A stretch of 64,000 nt of DNA, taken from Cryoendolithus antarcticus. Lineage: Eukaryota; Ascomycota; Dothideomycetes; Cladosporiales; Cladosporiaceae. The notes beneath the pieces were generated by a model. The model did no database searches and was not told the origin of the DNA. It was given only the letters and a program-made list of their open reading frames with translations. A program made the translations under genes and the position numbers. Positions within the stretch are counted from its first letter, which is position 1. Each line of letters starts with the position of its first letter. Location: positions 643,001-707,000 of the forward strand of contig NAJO01000011.1 of assembly GCA_002077065.1 (NCBI GenBank), written 5' to 3'. Below are positions 9,607 through 25,575 of the stretch, one piece after another.

Positions 9607-11226
9607 ATGGCACCCAGCGCGGTTGAGCCCGAGACCAATGGCCACACCAACGGCCACGCAGCCGACAGCACGCTCAATGCCAAAGCAGCAGCCTTCAGGC
9701 CTATCTTTACCCCGACTGCGCCGTCGCAATCTACGGCATATCATGCATCATCATCGAAGGAGGCCATGTCTTCGGAGGCAAAGTTCGCTGCACATAACTA
9801 CCATCCCTTGCCCATAGTCTTTGCAAGAGCATCAGGATGCAATGTCTGGGACCCCGAAGGGAAGCAATACCTCGACTTCCTCTCTGCCTACTCCGCCGTA
9901 AACCAAGGTCATTGTCACCCGAAACTCGTTCAAGCGCTTACCGATCAAGCGAGCCGTCTCACACTCAGCAGCAGAGCGTTCCACAACGATGTCTTTCCCA
10001 AGTTCGCTGAGAAGATCACGAGCATGACGGGCTTCGATATGGTGTTGCCGATGAACACAGGCGCAGAGGCAGTAGAGACCGCAGTCAAGATCGCAAGGAA
10101 GTGGGGATACAAGAGCAAAGGCATCCCCAAGGACAAAGCGATTGTCTTCAGTGTCACAGAGAACTTCCACGGCCGCACGTTCGCCGCAATCTCAATGTCC
10201 ACAGACCCGGAAAGCAGAGACAACTATGGCCCATATCTGCCTCGCGTAGGCTCTTCATGCCCGTCAACAGGCAAGCCGATCCCCTACAACGACATTGCCG
10301 CCCTCGAAGCCGCACTCGAACACCACGGCAAAGAAGTCGCTGGCTTCCTAGTCGAGCCGATTCAAGGCGAAGCCGGCATCGTAGTCCCCGATGAAGACTA
10401 CCTCCGCAAAGTCCGCGAGCTCTGCACAAAGCACAACGTCCTCATGATCTGCGACGAGATCCAGACCGGTATCGCACGGACCGGCAAACTCCTCTGCCAC
10501 GAGTGGGCAGGCATCAAGCCAGATTTGGTGCTCCTTGGCAAGGCAATCAGCGGCGGCATGTACCCCGTCTCCTGCGTTCTGGGCCGCAAAGACGTAATGC
10601 TCACCATTGAGCCCGGCACGCACGGCTCGACCTACGGCGGCAACCCGCTCGGTTCAGCAGTCGCGATCAAAGCGCTCGAGATCGTCGAGGAGGAAGACCT
10701 AGTCGCCCGCGCAGAGCGTCTAGGCGAGATGTTCCGTCAAGGATTGCGAGATATCCAGTCCAAGGACTCGATGATCCTCACGATCCGCGGCAAAGGCCTG
10801 CTAAATGCAATGATCATCGACGAGAAGAAGACAAACGGCCACAGCGCTTGGGATCTGTGCATGTTGATGAAGGAGAAGGGACTCTTGGTAGGCCGCGCCC
10901 TGAAGATCGCGCACGTGAAGCGCGATGACTCTTCATCGGCGGCTCCAAACTCCAGCAGCTCTGCCGAGACCTCCTCGCCGCCGATGGAGACCCACGTCGT
11001 CGATCAGAGCAACGCTAACGTATCTCCTCTTCCTCCGCAGGCTAAGCCCACACATCAGAACATCATCCGCATGGCGCCGCCGTTGGTTATCACAGAGGAG
11101 CAGATAAAGGAGGCGTTGCGGATTATTGAGGAGGCTATTACGGAGTTGCCGAAGTTGAGGAAGGGGGAGGAGGACAAGGTGCTAGGTGGGGAGAAGGGAC
11201 TTCAGCCGCCGGCGCTGGACGATTAG
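9607..11226 (+). CDS. CAR2: Ornithine aminotransferase
   Basis: Exons 9607-10887 and 11041-11226, 488 residues once spliced. It is a class III PLP-dependent aminotransferase that converts L-ornithine and 2-oxoglutarate to glutamate semialdehyde and glutamate (arginine catabolism). Visible motifs: [29 protein letters not shown] (phosphate binding), [15 protein letters not shown] and the PLP-lysine motif LLGKAISGG. The intron at 10888-11040 has a GTAGGC donor, a perfect GCTAAC branch near 11013 and CAG acceptor, and splicing restores the family sequence [13 protein letters not shown]. It is 153 nt with no in-frame stop, so unspliced RNA would code a protein with 51 extra residues rich in Ser and Pro. 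No mitochondrial presequence is evident, in keeping with cytosolic fungal enzymes. Confidence 0.94.
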   Translation: MAPSAVEPETNGHTNGHAADSTLNAKAAAFRPIFTPTAPSQSTAYHASSSKEAMSSEAKFAAHNYHPLPIVFARASGCNVWDPEGKQYLDFLSAYSAVNQGHCHPKLVQALTDQASRLTLSSRAFHNDVFPKFAEKITSMTGFDMVLPMNTGAEAVETAVKIARKWGYKSKGIPKDKAIVFSVTENFHGRTFAAISMSTDPESRDNYGPYLPRVGSSCPSTGKPIPYNDIAALEAALEHHGKEVAGFLVEPIQGEAGIVVPDEDYLRKVRELCTKHNVLMICDEIQTGIARTGKLLCHEWAGIKPDLVLLGKAISGGMYPVSCVLGRKDVMLTIEPGTHGSTYGGNPLGSAVAIKALEIVEEEDLVARAERLGEMFRQGLRDIQSKDSMILTIRGKGLLNAMIIDEKKTNGHSAWDLCMLMKEKGLLVGRALKIAHVKRDDSSSAAPNSSSSAETSSPPMETHVVDQSNANVSPLPPQAKPTHQNIIRMAPPLVITEEQIKEALRIIEEAITELPKLRKGEEDKVLGGEKGLQPPALDD

Positions 11227-11553
11227 TTGGGTTTGGGATATATGAAGTGATTTGAGGTTAGTCCGTGTGGTGACAGGAAGGCTCGTTGAAGGGCTGGGGA
11301 GGTGCTGGAGCTGCGTCGGGGTAGGTTGCCACGAGTGCATCACACAGTGGGGGTGTACGGGATAGACGCTTGATCAGGGGGGCACCCATGCTTACTGCGT
11401 GGCTGTCGTGGATAGCCTGGAGCACTGGAGCACGGTATAGTAGCAGATTTTATGATCTCTACTGCGGACCTCTCTTGTTGACCGCTTTATGCTTTCATGT
11501 CACGTTCCACGTTCTCCACATGCTCATGCCACCCCCATCGCCATCTGCATGAT
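11227..11553. other. Convergent 3' flanks
   Basis: Lies between the 3' ends of ornithine aminotransferase and the next gene; no coding signal. Confidence 0.5.
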
Positions 11554-12122
11554 CTAGTCCACGTTCCTGTCCAAGCTCGTCGGCTTATCCTTGATCGGCA
11601 TGTCGCTGCCAGATACGCTCTTGTACTGGCCCCTGTGCCCTAGTCAGTATCTTCGCCGGTCTGCACAGCGCTTAACGCAGCATGCGTACCTAATGAAGTC
11701 GGAGATCTGCTCGTCCTTTGCCTGCTCAACGGCAGACTCGTTGGACTGGTCTCCACCGCCCATGAACTTGCCTTGGACCATGTCGATGCCTTGACGGGTA
11801 TGTCAGTGATGTGCTCACGTCTGAGGGCTGATTTAATAGAGTGTCTTTGAGTTATGCGTACCCTTGTCAAGGTAATCCTCATTCTTCTCGCTCTCGGGAC
11901 CGCCGCCGGCGGCACCGTTGAGCTTGTTGCCTTCGACGTTAATCAGTGCGGGTCATGAGAGAGTAGTCGATTCGGGGAGGTGATACCGAGACCACCGAGG
12001 AACCCTCCAGCACCGCCGGACTGGCCCTGCTGCTCGCCGGAGCCCCGCTGAGGCATGTTGTTCTCGCCTTGCTGCTGGTTGTTGCCGCCCTGGCTACCCA
12101 TTGCCTTGCTGATGAAATCCAT
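11554..12122 (-). CDS. Small Gly/Gln-rich protein, 'DNA damage-responsive 48'-like family
   Basis: Four exons on the minus strand (12122-11987, 11930-11862, 11789-11690, 11632-11554) give 127 residues. The three introns are 56, 72 and 57 nt with GTATCA/GTACGC donors and AG acceptors; all phases match. The N-terminus (MDFISKAMGSQGGNNQQQG) is glycine- and glutamine-rich. The conserved part is DYLDKGIDMVQGKFMGG, VEQAKDEQISDFIRGQYK and a C-terminal MPIKDK. I recall this pattern from small Pezizomycotina proteins often labelled DNA damage-responsive protein 48, a name carried over from yeast without proof. Its function is not known. It is hydrophilic, probably largely disordered and soluble. Confidence 0.75.
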
Positions 12123-12644
12123 GACTGCTGTTGTTTGATTGGATGGAGTGTGAGAGTGAAAGAGCAAACTGGTGTTGGGGAAGTGAGGTCAAGGAAGAGA
12201 CGTATGAGTAGAAGCTTGCTCGTGTGCCTACCTACCTCATGAAACCCGCTAAAGGCTCCTGTGCCTGCATGTGCTACGCCCCTTCCAAGTTGCAGCACCT
12301 GTACCATGGCGGGACAGCATAGTGGGATGTATTACTTGGCAGACGTCGTTTAGGTGGAGCTACATCATGTCGCCGGCGCGTAGCAAATCGACATGGGAAT
12401 TGGGTAGATGCAGTTTGTTGTGCATGAGCATGGGAGCTGAGATAGACAGAGCTGTATGCGTGGGACTAGTACGCTCTGTCAACCGGAGATAGACGCTCGT
12501 GAGGTCAGACTGGGTACATGTAGGAGGTCACAGCACGCAGGTCGGTTGACGTCCAATGGCCCGAAATGAAGCCGAGCTCAGGCAATGTGCCATTGACTTC
12601 AATGCCATGACTTCCGCAACGTCGATCGGCATTCGCAGGCGACG
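12123..12644. other. Divergent intergenic region
   Basis: Shared upstream region of the small Gly/Gln-rich gene and the CobW gene. No coding signal found. Confidence 0.5.
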
Positions 12645-13883
12645 ATGACCACCGCCTCGCCAGCTAAGCCAGGTCGTCTACCAATAACAATCATCACTGG
12701 CTTCGTCGGCTCAGGCAAGACTACACTTCTCGTCAAGCTTCTCCCTCAACTTCGTGCTGAAAACCCTGGGTATACACTCGCACTGTAAGTGTAGCGCACT
12801 CTGAACTTTTCATCGCGCTTTGTCACTCTCTTATAAATCTCTATCAGCATCAAATCCGAGATCGGCACCGTTGAAGTCGACTCCCTGCTCGCGGCCTCAG
12901 ACTCCCTCGCCGGTTCTGCAGAGTTGGGTGACGAATTCGGCTCCTGCCTCTGCTGCACGAATATAGGTCAGATTGAAGGCGCCTTGATCAAGCTAGACGA
13001 AGACTGTCAGCCGGATCGAATCGTAATCGAGACGAGCGGGAGTGCCGAACCACTGAAGCTTGCGTTGGAGGTGCATCGGATTGGGAAAGCGACGGGACGG
13101 TTTGAGTTGGATGGCGTCGTGAGCGTTGTTGATGCTGAGAATTGGTAAGTACGATTGCGTTGTCCTCATGGGTCGGAGGGGATGCTGAAGTGTGCTAGGG
13201 GCGGTTACAAAGACCTCAGCCATACTGCGAAACTACAAGCCCAGCAAACGGACTTGATCGTGATCAACAAATGGGAGGCTCTATCAGAACGAGGCTTCGA
13301 TCTCTTCCTCGATAAGCTCGGGGATCTGGATGTCGATACGCCGCAAGTCAAATCTGACAAAGGATGGATCAGCAAGGAGCTGCTCTTTGGCTTCGATGCT
13401 ACGATGGCGAAAGCCTGGCTGACGAAGCCGCAACAACACGGGCACAGTCATGATCACGCGCATGGTCATGACCATAGTCATACTTCTGAGATCGAGTGCC
13501 TCTCCGTCGCATTGTCCTCGGGAACTAAGGACGCAAGTGTTGACCTGACGAAGCTGGAAACACTCTTGAAGTCCGCGCCAAAGGACGAGGTCTACCGTAT
13601 CAAAGCGATCATTCGCTCGAGTCAAAGTCCAAAGTCTGCGGATGAGACGCCAGTGAACGGCGTGGTGCAAGGGCCGGCATACTACATTCTGAACTGGTCG
13701 TTTGGGCGCTGGACGTGGACGCACAGTGCCAGTGCGGACAGCGAAGACAAAGTGCTACGGATGTCTATCTTCACAGCGCCGTACGAAAGTAACAAGTGGG
13801 CGAAAAAAGCCGAGACTGGCGGCTTCTTCGCACTAGACTCGAGCGATGCAAAGGCAGACCTAGTCGTGAAGCGAGTACAATAA
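12645..13883 (+). CDS. CobW/COG0523-family zinc-chaperone GTPase (ZNG1-like)
   Basis: Exons 12645-12784, 12848-13144 and 13199-13883, 373 residues. The start follows from exon 1, which encodes the Walker A motif GFVGSGKTTLL. Exon 2 carries the metal-binding CxCC motif (GSCLCCTNIG) and the Walker B-like region (IVIETSGSAEP). Exon 3 carries the guanine-specificity motif VINKWE, a histidine-rich loop (HGHSHDHAHGHDHSH) and a CobW C-terminal domain ending with WAKKAETGGF. The family delivers Zn2+ to client enzymes at the cost of GTP, methionine aminopeptidase 1 being the known client of the eukaryotic ZNG1 branch. Both introns are multiples of three (63 and 54 nt) but neither can be read through. 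It is convergent with mS29, with only 66 bp between stop codons. Confidence 0.92.
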
Positions 13884-13949
13884 GTGCCACTTGGTAGCGG
13901 TACATGGCTATGCCTGTAAGGTGCAACGATATACTACATATACTATACA

Positions 13950-15417
13950 CTACACCCTCATCCCCACGCTCCCTCTCTCCAACTCCCCAAACACTCCCCC
14001 TCCACTCAACGTCCACTTCTCCCCTACCAGCCTCTCCGTAACCTCACCTCTCAACATCCCGCTAAGCGCGTAGAACTCCATCACGCCTTTCGCCTCTTCC
14101 TTACTCAGTCCCTTGATCTCCTTCACCTCGACGCCAGCCAGCGAGTCGGCAACCCTCTGATCGAAAGGTGCGTAAGGATCCCATGTAGAAGTTTGGGATG
14201 TGGTGTAGCCGTGATGCGGATCCCATTGCTGCGGCTTTGTGTGCGTCGCAAGGACGTGCGAGAGCGTTGGCGATTTGGGGCGGTTGGACGCGGTAGTGGA
14301 GGCTGAGATCATGCCGCCGTTGGGGAGTGGCGAGGAGCCGTTCAGGAAAGAGAGGTAGTGTGATACTATCGCCAAATCGTGCGAATGCAGTGGCTTCGCA
14401 TCGCCGTCCAGGTAGCCAGAGGGTCGCATGATGTGGTCTATGGCGTCCATTGTGAAGAGCAGTGGTGGACGAGTGGCGGAAGGGGTTGTGAGCTCACTCA
14501 TGAGAGCGCGGTAGATTGGCCAGGCGATTTCGGGGTCTCGAGCTCCGAGCTCGGCAAAGCGGGAGAGTGAGATGTTGGATTGGACGGGAATTGGGAGGTC
14601 GTGGGTTTGGGAGAGTTCGAGCTTGGAGAGAACTTCTTGGTTTGCTGCTGCGATTCTGGAGAGAAGAGCGGCGGTGTAGTGGGGTTGGATGTAGGTTTTA
14701 CCGTCGCCGGAGGGTACATAGCTGGAATGTCCGATGGCTATGTCTTGCGCTGGTGGACTAGTCAGTACGCGTGAAGATCAGGCAAGTACGATTTGACTTA
14801 CCATCCGGCAAATGCACCACCACCCATCCTCTCTGCTGCGCCAACACCATAGCCTGCAACTGCAACACGCTCTTTCCGCTCCCCTGCTCTCCACACAACA
14901 CCCACCTCTTCGCTCCCTCCGCGCTTTCTTCAGCCTCCTCCATAGCCTTCGCCAAGTCCACAGTCTCCCTTCTCACAAGCGTAGCAGGTTTCCGAAAATA
15001 CCTCCACCCCTGCGTGTGTTTGAATGCCTCCAACGCCTTCAGCGCCTCCACACTCTGCTCCTGCAATCCCAACACCCGCCCTTCTACCTCCGCTAATTTC
15101 GCACTACTAGCATAGTCTGTTGTGAGATCTTGCAAACCCTGGACTTCGAGCGCATTGGGATTACCGAGACTGATCTTCTTGCGTGAGGCTTTCCGTTCCC
15201 CGGGCGCTGGCGGTCGACCACCAGCTTCTCGCTTGTTCTTCGAGAGGCGGAGAGTGGTGCCTTGACGCGCGCCGGGTTTCGTGACAACTTTCTTCTTTGC
15301 GGCGGCGGAGTGGGAGGGGGTAGTGGAGAATGCTGCGGCTTGGGCGAAGGGGATGGGGAAGAGGCGCGGAGAGGGGATCTGCTGGGATAGGCAGCGGGAG
15401 CAGATTGATCGAGACAT
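13950..15417 (-). CDS. RSM23: Mitochondrial small-subunit ribosomal protein mS29 (DAP3/Rsm23)
   Basis: Exons 15417-14802 and 14749-13950, 471 residues; a 52-nt intron (GTAAGT...ACCAG) joins DGKSN-type readthrough sequence correctly as LPDAQDIAIGHSSYV. The N-terminus (MSRSICSRCLSQQIPSPRLF) is basic and Ser/Arg-rich, as expected for mitochondrial import. A P-loop (GEQGSGKSV, about residue 175) and the downstream MDAIDHIMRPSGY block are the hallmarks of the DAP3 family, the only GTP-binding protein of the mitoribosomal small subunit. It ends with a Gly-rich tail. Length and domain order are normal for fungi. Confidence 0.92.
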
Positions 15418-15835
15418 GACTGGTGAAGCAGGTTATGTTCGCCGTGCGATGCGATAATGCCGTCCAATGCTATATCTCAAATCGCGGAGGTCGGACATCG
15501 CGGAATTACTCGAATGGGTCATCCGAGACCCCCCAAGATATATGTTACTCTCGGAGGTACTGCATATCAAGCAAACGGATCCAATGTCTTTGACAGCGAC
15601 GAGCTCCCTGATGTTACCAGCGAGATTGAGTGGGCCAGTATCAAGTAGAGTCTGCACAATCACATTGTAGACGCTATAAACTTTTGGCTTATCGTCGGCA
15701 ACGCAATGCCCTCAAGTCAGTACCCAGCCAGCGTACCCGCTAAAGTCTAATACGCCTTACGCCAGTTGCATGCTTGTGGTCGACAAGCCTCGCCTGCCTA
15801 CTTCTACGTTCTCTTCATACCACGAACACCGCTCT
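15418..15835. other. Intergenic (mS29 promoter, homocitrate synthase 3' flank)
   Basis: No coding signal on either strand. Confidence 0.5.
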
Positions 15836-17427
<1,592 letters not shown>

Positions 17428-18003
17428 GATTGCGGTGTTTGATATGGTATGTAGGAGGCAAGTAGTTCGTTCGGGGTTTTTATGGAGCGCAATATGAGTC
17501 AAGTACCCAGGGTGGTGCACGCAAAGTTCGCCGTGTGAGAGGTCTTACTTCACTCCGAGTGACGCAAAAGTTCGCCAGCGAGGCTCGCTTAGCCCCCGCG
17601 ATCGGCCTGCCTTCAAGCTCTCCGCATTGGCAAGGGTTCAATTTGCCGGTACTGATAGCTCATGATCATGCGAATGCTTCCTTCTCACCGCGGAAATGTC
17701 CTGAAGCTCCCAGCTAGAGAATTTCACACCCACGACGAGATGCGTCGCGCTCGTTTATCTGGGACTCACACTTCCTTTGACATCGCCGAGAATTCGCAAG
17801 CTTCATGTCCAAGTGTCTCTCACAGCACGAGCGTAGTTGGTCAAGCTAAGTTCGGCTCACTCACTATGACTCCAGCTCAGGCAGATAGTAGTGAAAGAAT
17901 ACCTTGTTGTCAATTCCATCGTTCTCCTGTCTCTCACCACCTCGATCGATCGGTCAGTGCTCTGTCCACTTCTTTTCACTTGACTACGTAGCATCCTTCC
18001 ACG
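17428..18003. other. Divergent intergenic region
   Basis: Between the starts of homocitrate synthase and the GNAT gene; presumably both promoters. Nothing else seen. Confidence 0.5.
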
Positions 18004-18770
18004 ATGGCACCTTCACCCTTTCAAGTACTTCCCGCAAGCGAGGCGGACTTCCCAGCTCTCACATCCCTCATCGTATACTCCTTCAAAGGCCACCCAACAG
18101 AGCTACTCAACACAGGCGATCCACTCGTCCCCGGTGTCCTCGAAGCAGCAACAGCTCGCCACTTACACGCATGTCGAGATCACGCGTCGGATTTTCCTGG
18201 CCCTGTGATGCTGAAATGTGTGCATACCGATCCGACTACTGGAGAACAGGAAATCTTGGCAGCTGCGGAGTGGTTCATCTACTCACGAGAGAGGAGCCGA
18301 GAGGAGTATGAGAAGATCCACTATTTGCTTAGTGCGGAGTGGGTGGAGGACCACGCAGGTAGGGAGAAGCTACTAAAACTACGAAGACCTGTGGTAAGCT
18401 GCAAACTCCTGACGCCAATTCTGAACGCCGTACCCATGCTGATTTCGTGATACAGCACGAACAGCGTGTCCATTGGATGGCAGGCAAGCCCTACGGCTTG
18501 CTCATGTACCTCTGCGTCGCACCTAAGTGGCGTAAGCAAGGCGTTGGCACGATGTGTGTCCAGCGGGGACTCGACAGATGCCGCGAGCTGGGCATTCCAG
18601 CTTACTTAGAAGCGAGCAGTGAGGGCGTGCCTGTTTATCAGAAACTCGGGTTCGAGGAAATGGGCGTGCTAAGACGGACGTCTTGGGATGACGAGGAGGA
18701 GGAGATGCCTGTGATGATTTGTTGGCCGGAGGGGACGAAGGACGAAGCCAAGAGACCTGCTGGGAGGTGA
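18004..18770 (+). CDS. GNAT-family N-acetyltransferase
   Basis: Exons 18004-18393 and 18456-18770, 234 residues; the 62-nt intron (GTAAGC...ATACAG) is phase 0. The acetyl-CoA-binding motif A of the GNAT fold is clear in exon 2: LMYLCVAPKWRKQGVGTMCV, with the (R/Q)xxGxG loop RKQGVG. Motif B follows as AYLEASSEGVPVYQKLGFEE. The first half resembles fungal GNAT proteins that start 'F.V..A.E.D...L' and have a W-rich insertion (AAAEWFIYSRE). Such proteins are common in filamentous fungi, acetylate small amines or proteins, and mostly have unknown substrates. No signal peptide is present, so it is likely cytosolic. Confidence 0.85.
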
Positions 18771-18944
18771 TGTGTTTTCTCAGGACTCGCTAGCATTTTA
18801 AAAGTAGGCATGGTCAGAGCTCTGCATTACTGTGGTATGCTTTGCTACTCGATACTAGCTATCTCCTTGCGTTTCGTGATGCGATTCAGCTCAGATCATG
18901 GCTTCGTGTCATGCAAACTGTCGTGCCAAATTACCAATGACCTT

Positions 18945-21638
18945 TCAAGCCACCGGCTGACCCAGCTGAGGGCAGTTGCCGTAATCCGGGCAATTAATCG
19001 CAGCCTCATACGTCTGATTCGCCGGCGCTTGCGGCCACAAATCCAAAACAACCTGCTTCCCCGTCAAAGTAAAGCTCAGCGTTGCCTGCGTAGGTACATC
19101 AAGCAAGAACTCGTATTTCCCCGGGTACAGAATCGAGTTTCCTTGCTCGTCTCTCCTCGCCAGAGCACCGAGCGTGATATTCAAGTTGGCTGAGGCGACA
19201 CGACCAGGAGCGATAGCCGCAAAGCGCGTGTAGGAGACGAGCTCTTTGATGGGGTACGGCGCTGGTCCGGCATTCGAGGTGCGCACAAACAGCACGGCGC
19301 TGTAGTCGGAGGTTACTTTGCGGCCTGTGTTGCGCACGGAGATGGCGGCTGAGGGGAAGGGACAGAGGTCTGGGTGTGCTTCGTCGCAACCCGAGAGTAG
19401 GTCCTGGATGTTATAGCTTCCTTGTTGCTTGCAGGTAGTAGGGCCATGGTAATTCTTCTTCCAGCCATGGTGCCCGTAGTTCCAGGGCGCTGGGGCGGAG
19501 ACAGCGAATGAGGCGCGGAAAGAGGTGTAGTGCAGGCCGTAGGCGAAGGGAAGCACGCCGCCGGAGTACCATTTGTAAGTCCTGCCGGGGTTCCCAGGGC
19601 CGGAGCGCAGCGACATGTTGGACATGGGGACTTGCTTTACGTAGTCGGCTGGGTACATCGTTACTGGCAGACGGCCGGCTGGTGCTGTCACACCGGTCAG
19701 AATCTCGAAGGCCGCAACACCGCCGTCTTGGCCTGGGTAGCCGGCCCAGAGGAGGGCGTTGATGGCCTTGTTGTTCAGCAGGGGCGTGGCGTCGAGCATG
19801 GAGCCGAGCTGGGCGACGATGACGGGTTTGCCGAGGCCGGAGAGTTGGGTGAGGAGGTCTAGCTGCGCTTGCGGCCAGGAGATCTGGTAGCGGTCCATTG
19901 CTTCGGCTTCGACGGACCAGTCTATGCCGCCGAAGTAGAGGATTACGTCGGCTGAAGAGGCAGCGGCGAGGGCGGCACTGGAGTAGTTCGTGGAGAGGAC
20001 GGATTGGTTTGTTGGGCCGTCGGCGTAGGTGTACTGCAGCCCGAGAGCTTTGGCGGCGTACACTGCGTTATGGATGTATGGGGCTGGGCCGCTGTAGCCG
20101 CCTTGAAGGTTGGTGGTGCCTGAGCAAGGTGTTAGTGAGAGTCCAAAGACTTTTGGAGCAGATCCATGCTTACCGTTCGCCCACATGCCGATCAGAGCCA
20201 CCTTTTTGCCTTTCAGGGCAATGGGCAACGCGCCATCGTTCTTTAGCAGAGTCATACCCGCGGTCGCAGCAGTCTTCGCAAGCTGCTGCGACGACGGAGT
20301 ATCGACCGCAGACCACCCAATCGATCGGTACGGCTGAGAAGCCGCGGAGTCAAAGTATCCAGCGATGATGAGCGCCTCATATTGCCTAACAAGCGCAGTA
20401 GTAATGACTTCCTCAGTGGCATAGCCATCGTAGTAAGCACCCTGGGTGTCAACAATGTTACCGGCACCAGTATTAGCCACAATACACGCACTGTCCATGC
20501 CTGCCGTGAGCGAGATGCCCTCAGCAGCCGCAGTCGTAGTAGTGTAATTGTGGTTGCCCACCATCTGCCCAACGGCATTGCAGTCGGAGGTGATGAAGTT
20601 GTTGTCCGAAGTCCAGCCCCAGTGCTCACGTAGGATAGTCTTCATGAAGTATGCATTTGCGCAAGACGGAATGCCATTCACAGCGTTGTAGGAGCACATG
20701 AATGACCCGACGTTCTGACGAGCGCACATCTCGAACGGCGGCATGTAGTACTCTGCGAGATCTTGGGATGTGATCTTGGCATCGTAGCCGTATCGCACCG
20801 GCTGAGTCTCGAGATCGTATCTGAGATCACATATCAGCTAGTGGCCTAGAGACATACCGGGTATGCCATACCCAGAGAAGTGCTTGCAAGTAGCGATCAT
20901 CTTCTTGTAGCCACTATGGCTAGTATTGAAGAGCCCAGCATCAGTGCCCTCAAGCCCAATAAGTAGACGCTTGACGTAGCCGGATATTCGTAGGGGATCC
21001 TCGCCTGGTGTTTCCGAGCCTCGTCCCCAGCGTGGGTCCTTGTCTATGACACTATCAGGCTTGACGTCCCCATCTCTAATGAGGGATCAGTACTCACAAG
21101 GGTTGATATTCGGCGTGAACGCATTCAGACCAAAGCGCCCTGCACTCGAGGTCAGTATCTCCAAAACCTGTCATAGACTGTGTTTCCGCGACCTACCAGC
21201 GTTACTATAAGCCCTCGCCTCCGTCGAAATCACAGCCGCGATTTCCTCCACAAGATCATCATCAAAAGCCGCCGAAAACGTAATCGGCATAGGAAAGCTC
21301 GTCGCATACGAGAACGTCCCGTTCTTATTGAAGTTCGCTCCCGGGCTGCCGGCGACACCATGCAGCGCCTCGCTCCAGAACTCGTAAGGCGGTAATCCGA
21401 GGCGGGCAGAGCCGTTGGCAACATCCAGCAAGTTCTCAAGCTTTTCCGTGATGGTCATGGCATTTATGATCGCCACGGCGCGGTCGTGGGGCGAAGCGTT
21501 GGGATTGCAGACGAGGTTGCTGGTCAAGAGGGCGGGCCCATTGACGCAGTCGGGATATTTCGTGTAGATACCGCCTTGGAGTTGGGCAGAGGCCAAGCCC
21601 ATGAGGGCGGCCGCCGTGGCCGTGAGTGTGGTCCGCAT
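18945..21638 (-). CDS. Secreted GH3 beta-xylosidase
   Basis: Five exons (21638-21197, 21139-21098, 21043-20872, 20820-20174, 20119-18945), 825 residues. A signal peptide (MRTTLTATAAALMGLASA) opens the protein. GH3 landmarks: YEFWSEALHGVAG, NPYKDPRWGRGSETPGEDP, KHFSGYDLE and FITSDCNAVGQM; the Asp of SDC is expected to be the nucleophile by family homology. The GH3 C-terminal alpha/beta domain (LLKNDGALPIALKGKKVAL) and a fibronectin III-like end follow. This layout is that of fungal xylan 1,4-beta-xylosidases (XlnD/Bxl1 type), which release xylose from xylo-oligosaccharides. All four introns are multiples of three (57, 54, 51, 54 nt). The last (20120-20173, branch CTAAC) also lacks in-frame stops, so retention would insert 18 residues after IGMWANG. 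Confidence 0.92.
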
Positions 21639-23031
21639 GATGAGAGACTGGGGATGGGATCGCTGAGAGAGGAAGATGGTGAGGGACAACGGAAAGACTA
21701 TGTACTTGACCTGCCCGGATACTATGGCATGCACTCTACCCCATCTACTCGAACAGAGTCATGGGCTGCTGTCCACGGCCCTGTACCTGGATGTCTGTCC
21801 ATGCTGGGTTGTGGAGGTAAGGTCACATCCAGGCACGAATGCGGGGATCATCGTATTGCTTGCTGCGGAGTACATGAAGAGGTGGAGTTCTGCCCGCAAC
21901 GTCTTTAGCCAAGAACCTTCCAATGCTTGCGGGGATTGGGGAAGTCGACCTTGTTCGATTCTCCCGGCTGCGCGATGTCATGCACGCTGATGAAGCATGA
22001 GGTCAAGCTGCGGGCGTCATCGGCAATCGGCCAACAAAGCTTGGCAAGCCCTTCTCCTCCACTACGGAAGTTACGATAGATTGACAGGATGCAGCAGATC
22101 GAAGCATTTCAGGCTGATATACAAGGAGCTATTTCAACAGTGAGCAGTACCTGCAGCTACGCGAATCGAACTTTGTGATGTGAGCTTGTGAGGTACCGTA
22201 CCTGCATGATCATTTGTAGGCAATGCAAACCGAGTCTGACAGACTGAAACGTCTCGGCATCGATGGTAGGAGGAAGATGAAAGTGCCACAGAGGCTAGAG
22301 TAAGAAATACTCCATTACACGCCTATTCTATACTACGCCTTCGCCAAATGCTCTCCCAATCGCCCAACCAGGCATCAGAAGCTACCAGCTTTTCTTGCCA
22401 GGATCCTCCATCGCCAGTCAAGCCCATTGCATAACCCCCCCTGATGCCGCCTTGTCAGCAATCCCGGTCGGGGACTCCCATGCCGCCATCACTGGGGAAT
22501 AAAGTCTATCGAGGTATCATCTGATCTCAGAGCCCAAACGCATGACCGCAGGCCATGCAATCGCTAAGAACGCAGCATTCCAGCACCAGATCCGTTGTGC
22601 ATACCATGTATTTTCGCCCTGCGCCCGGTTGCCAGGCGGTTGACGAACAGCATGTTGTGTTGTGTTCGGTACCGAAAAGCGTTAATTGCGCGAGTGCAAA
22701 GCCCGCTTTAGTGAATTTAACGCCGCAAGAAAGAAAGAGGAGAAGCAGACGCTTGATGAGGAGTGTTTGTTGATCGCACCGCTCGTCGTGCTGCTGGTCG
22801 TAGAGCACTCCGGGTCCGCGCAAAGCCATGATGTACAGCCTTGCAGACCCAGTTTGCCTTTTGAATGCCCAGTAATGCACGTCTATTCCGCCAATGTGAT
22901 TGTAACGCCAGAGGCCCAGTGATGGCCCAAAATGTGTGTAAAGGTCGACGATGTCGGTAGGATGAGGTCCAAGGAGTGTTGGAGGAAGATCACCGCGGCA
23001 TCAGCACCTGAGGTGGCATGGGACTGAGGCC
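21639..23031. other. Long intergenic region between the xylosidase start and DED1 3' end
   Basis: 1.4 kb including the xylosidase promoter. Only short, motif-free frames; no RNA gene recognised. Confidence 0.5.
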
Positions 23032-25575
<2,544 letters not shown>

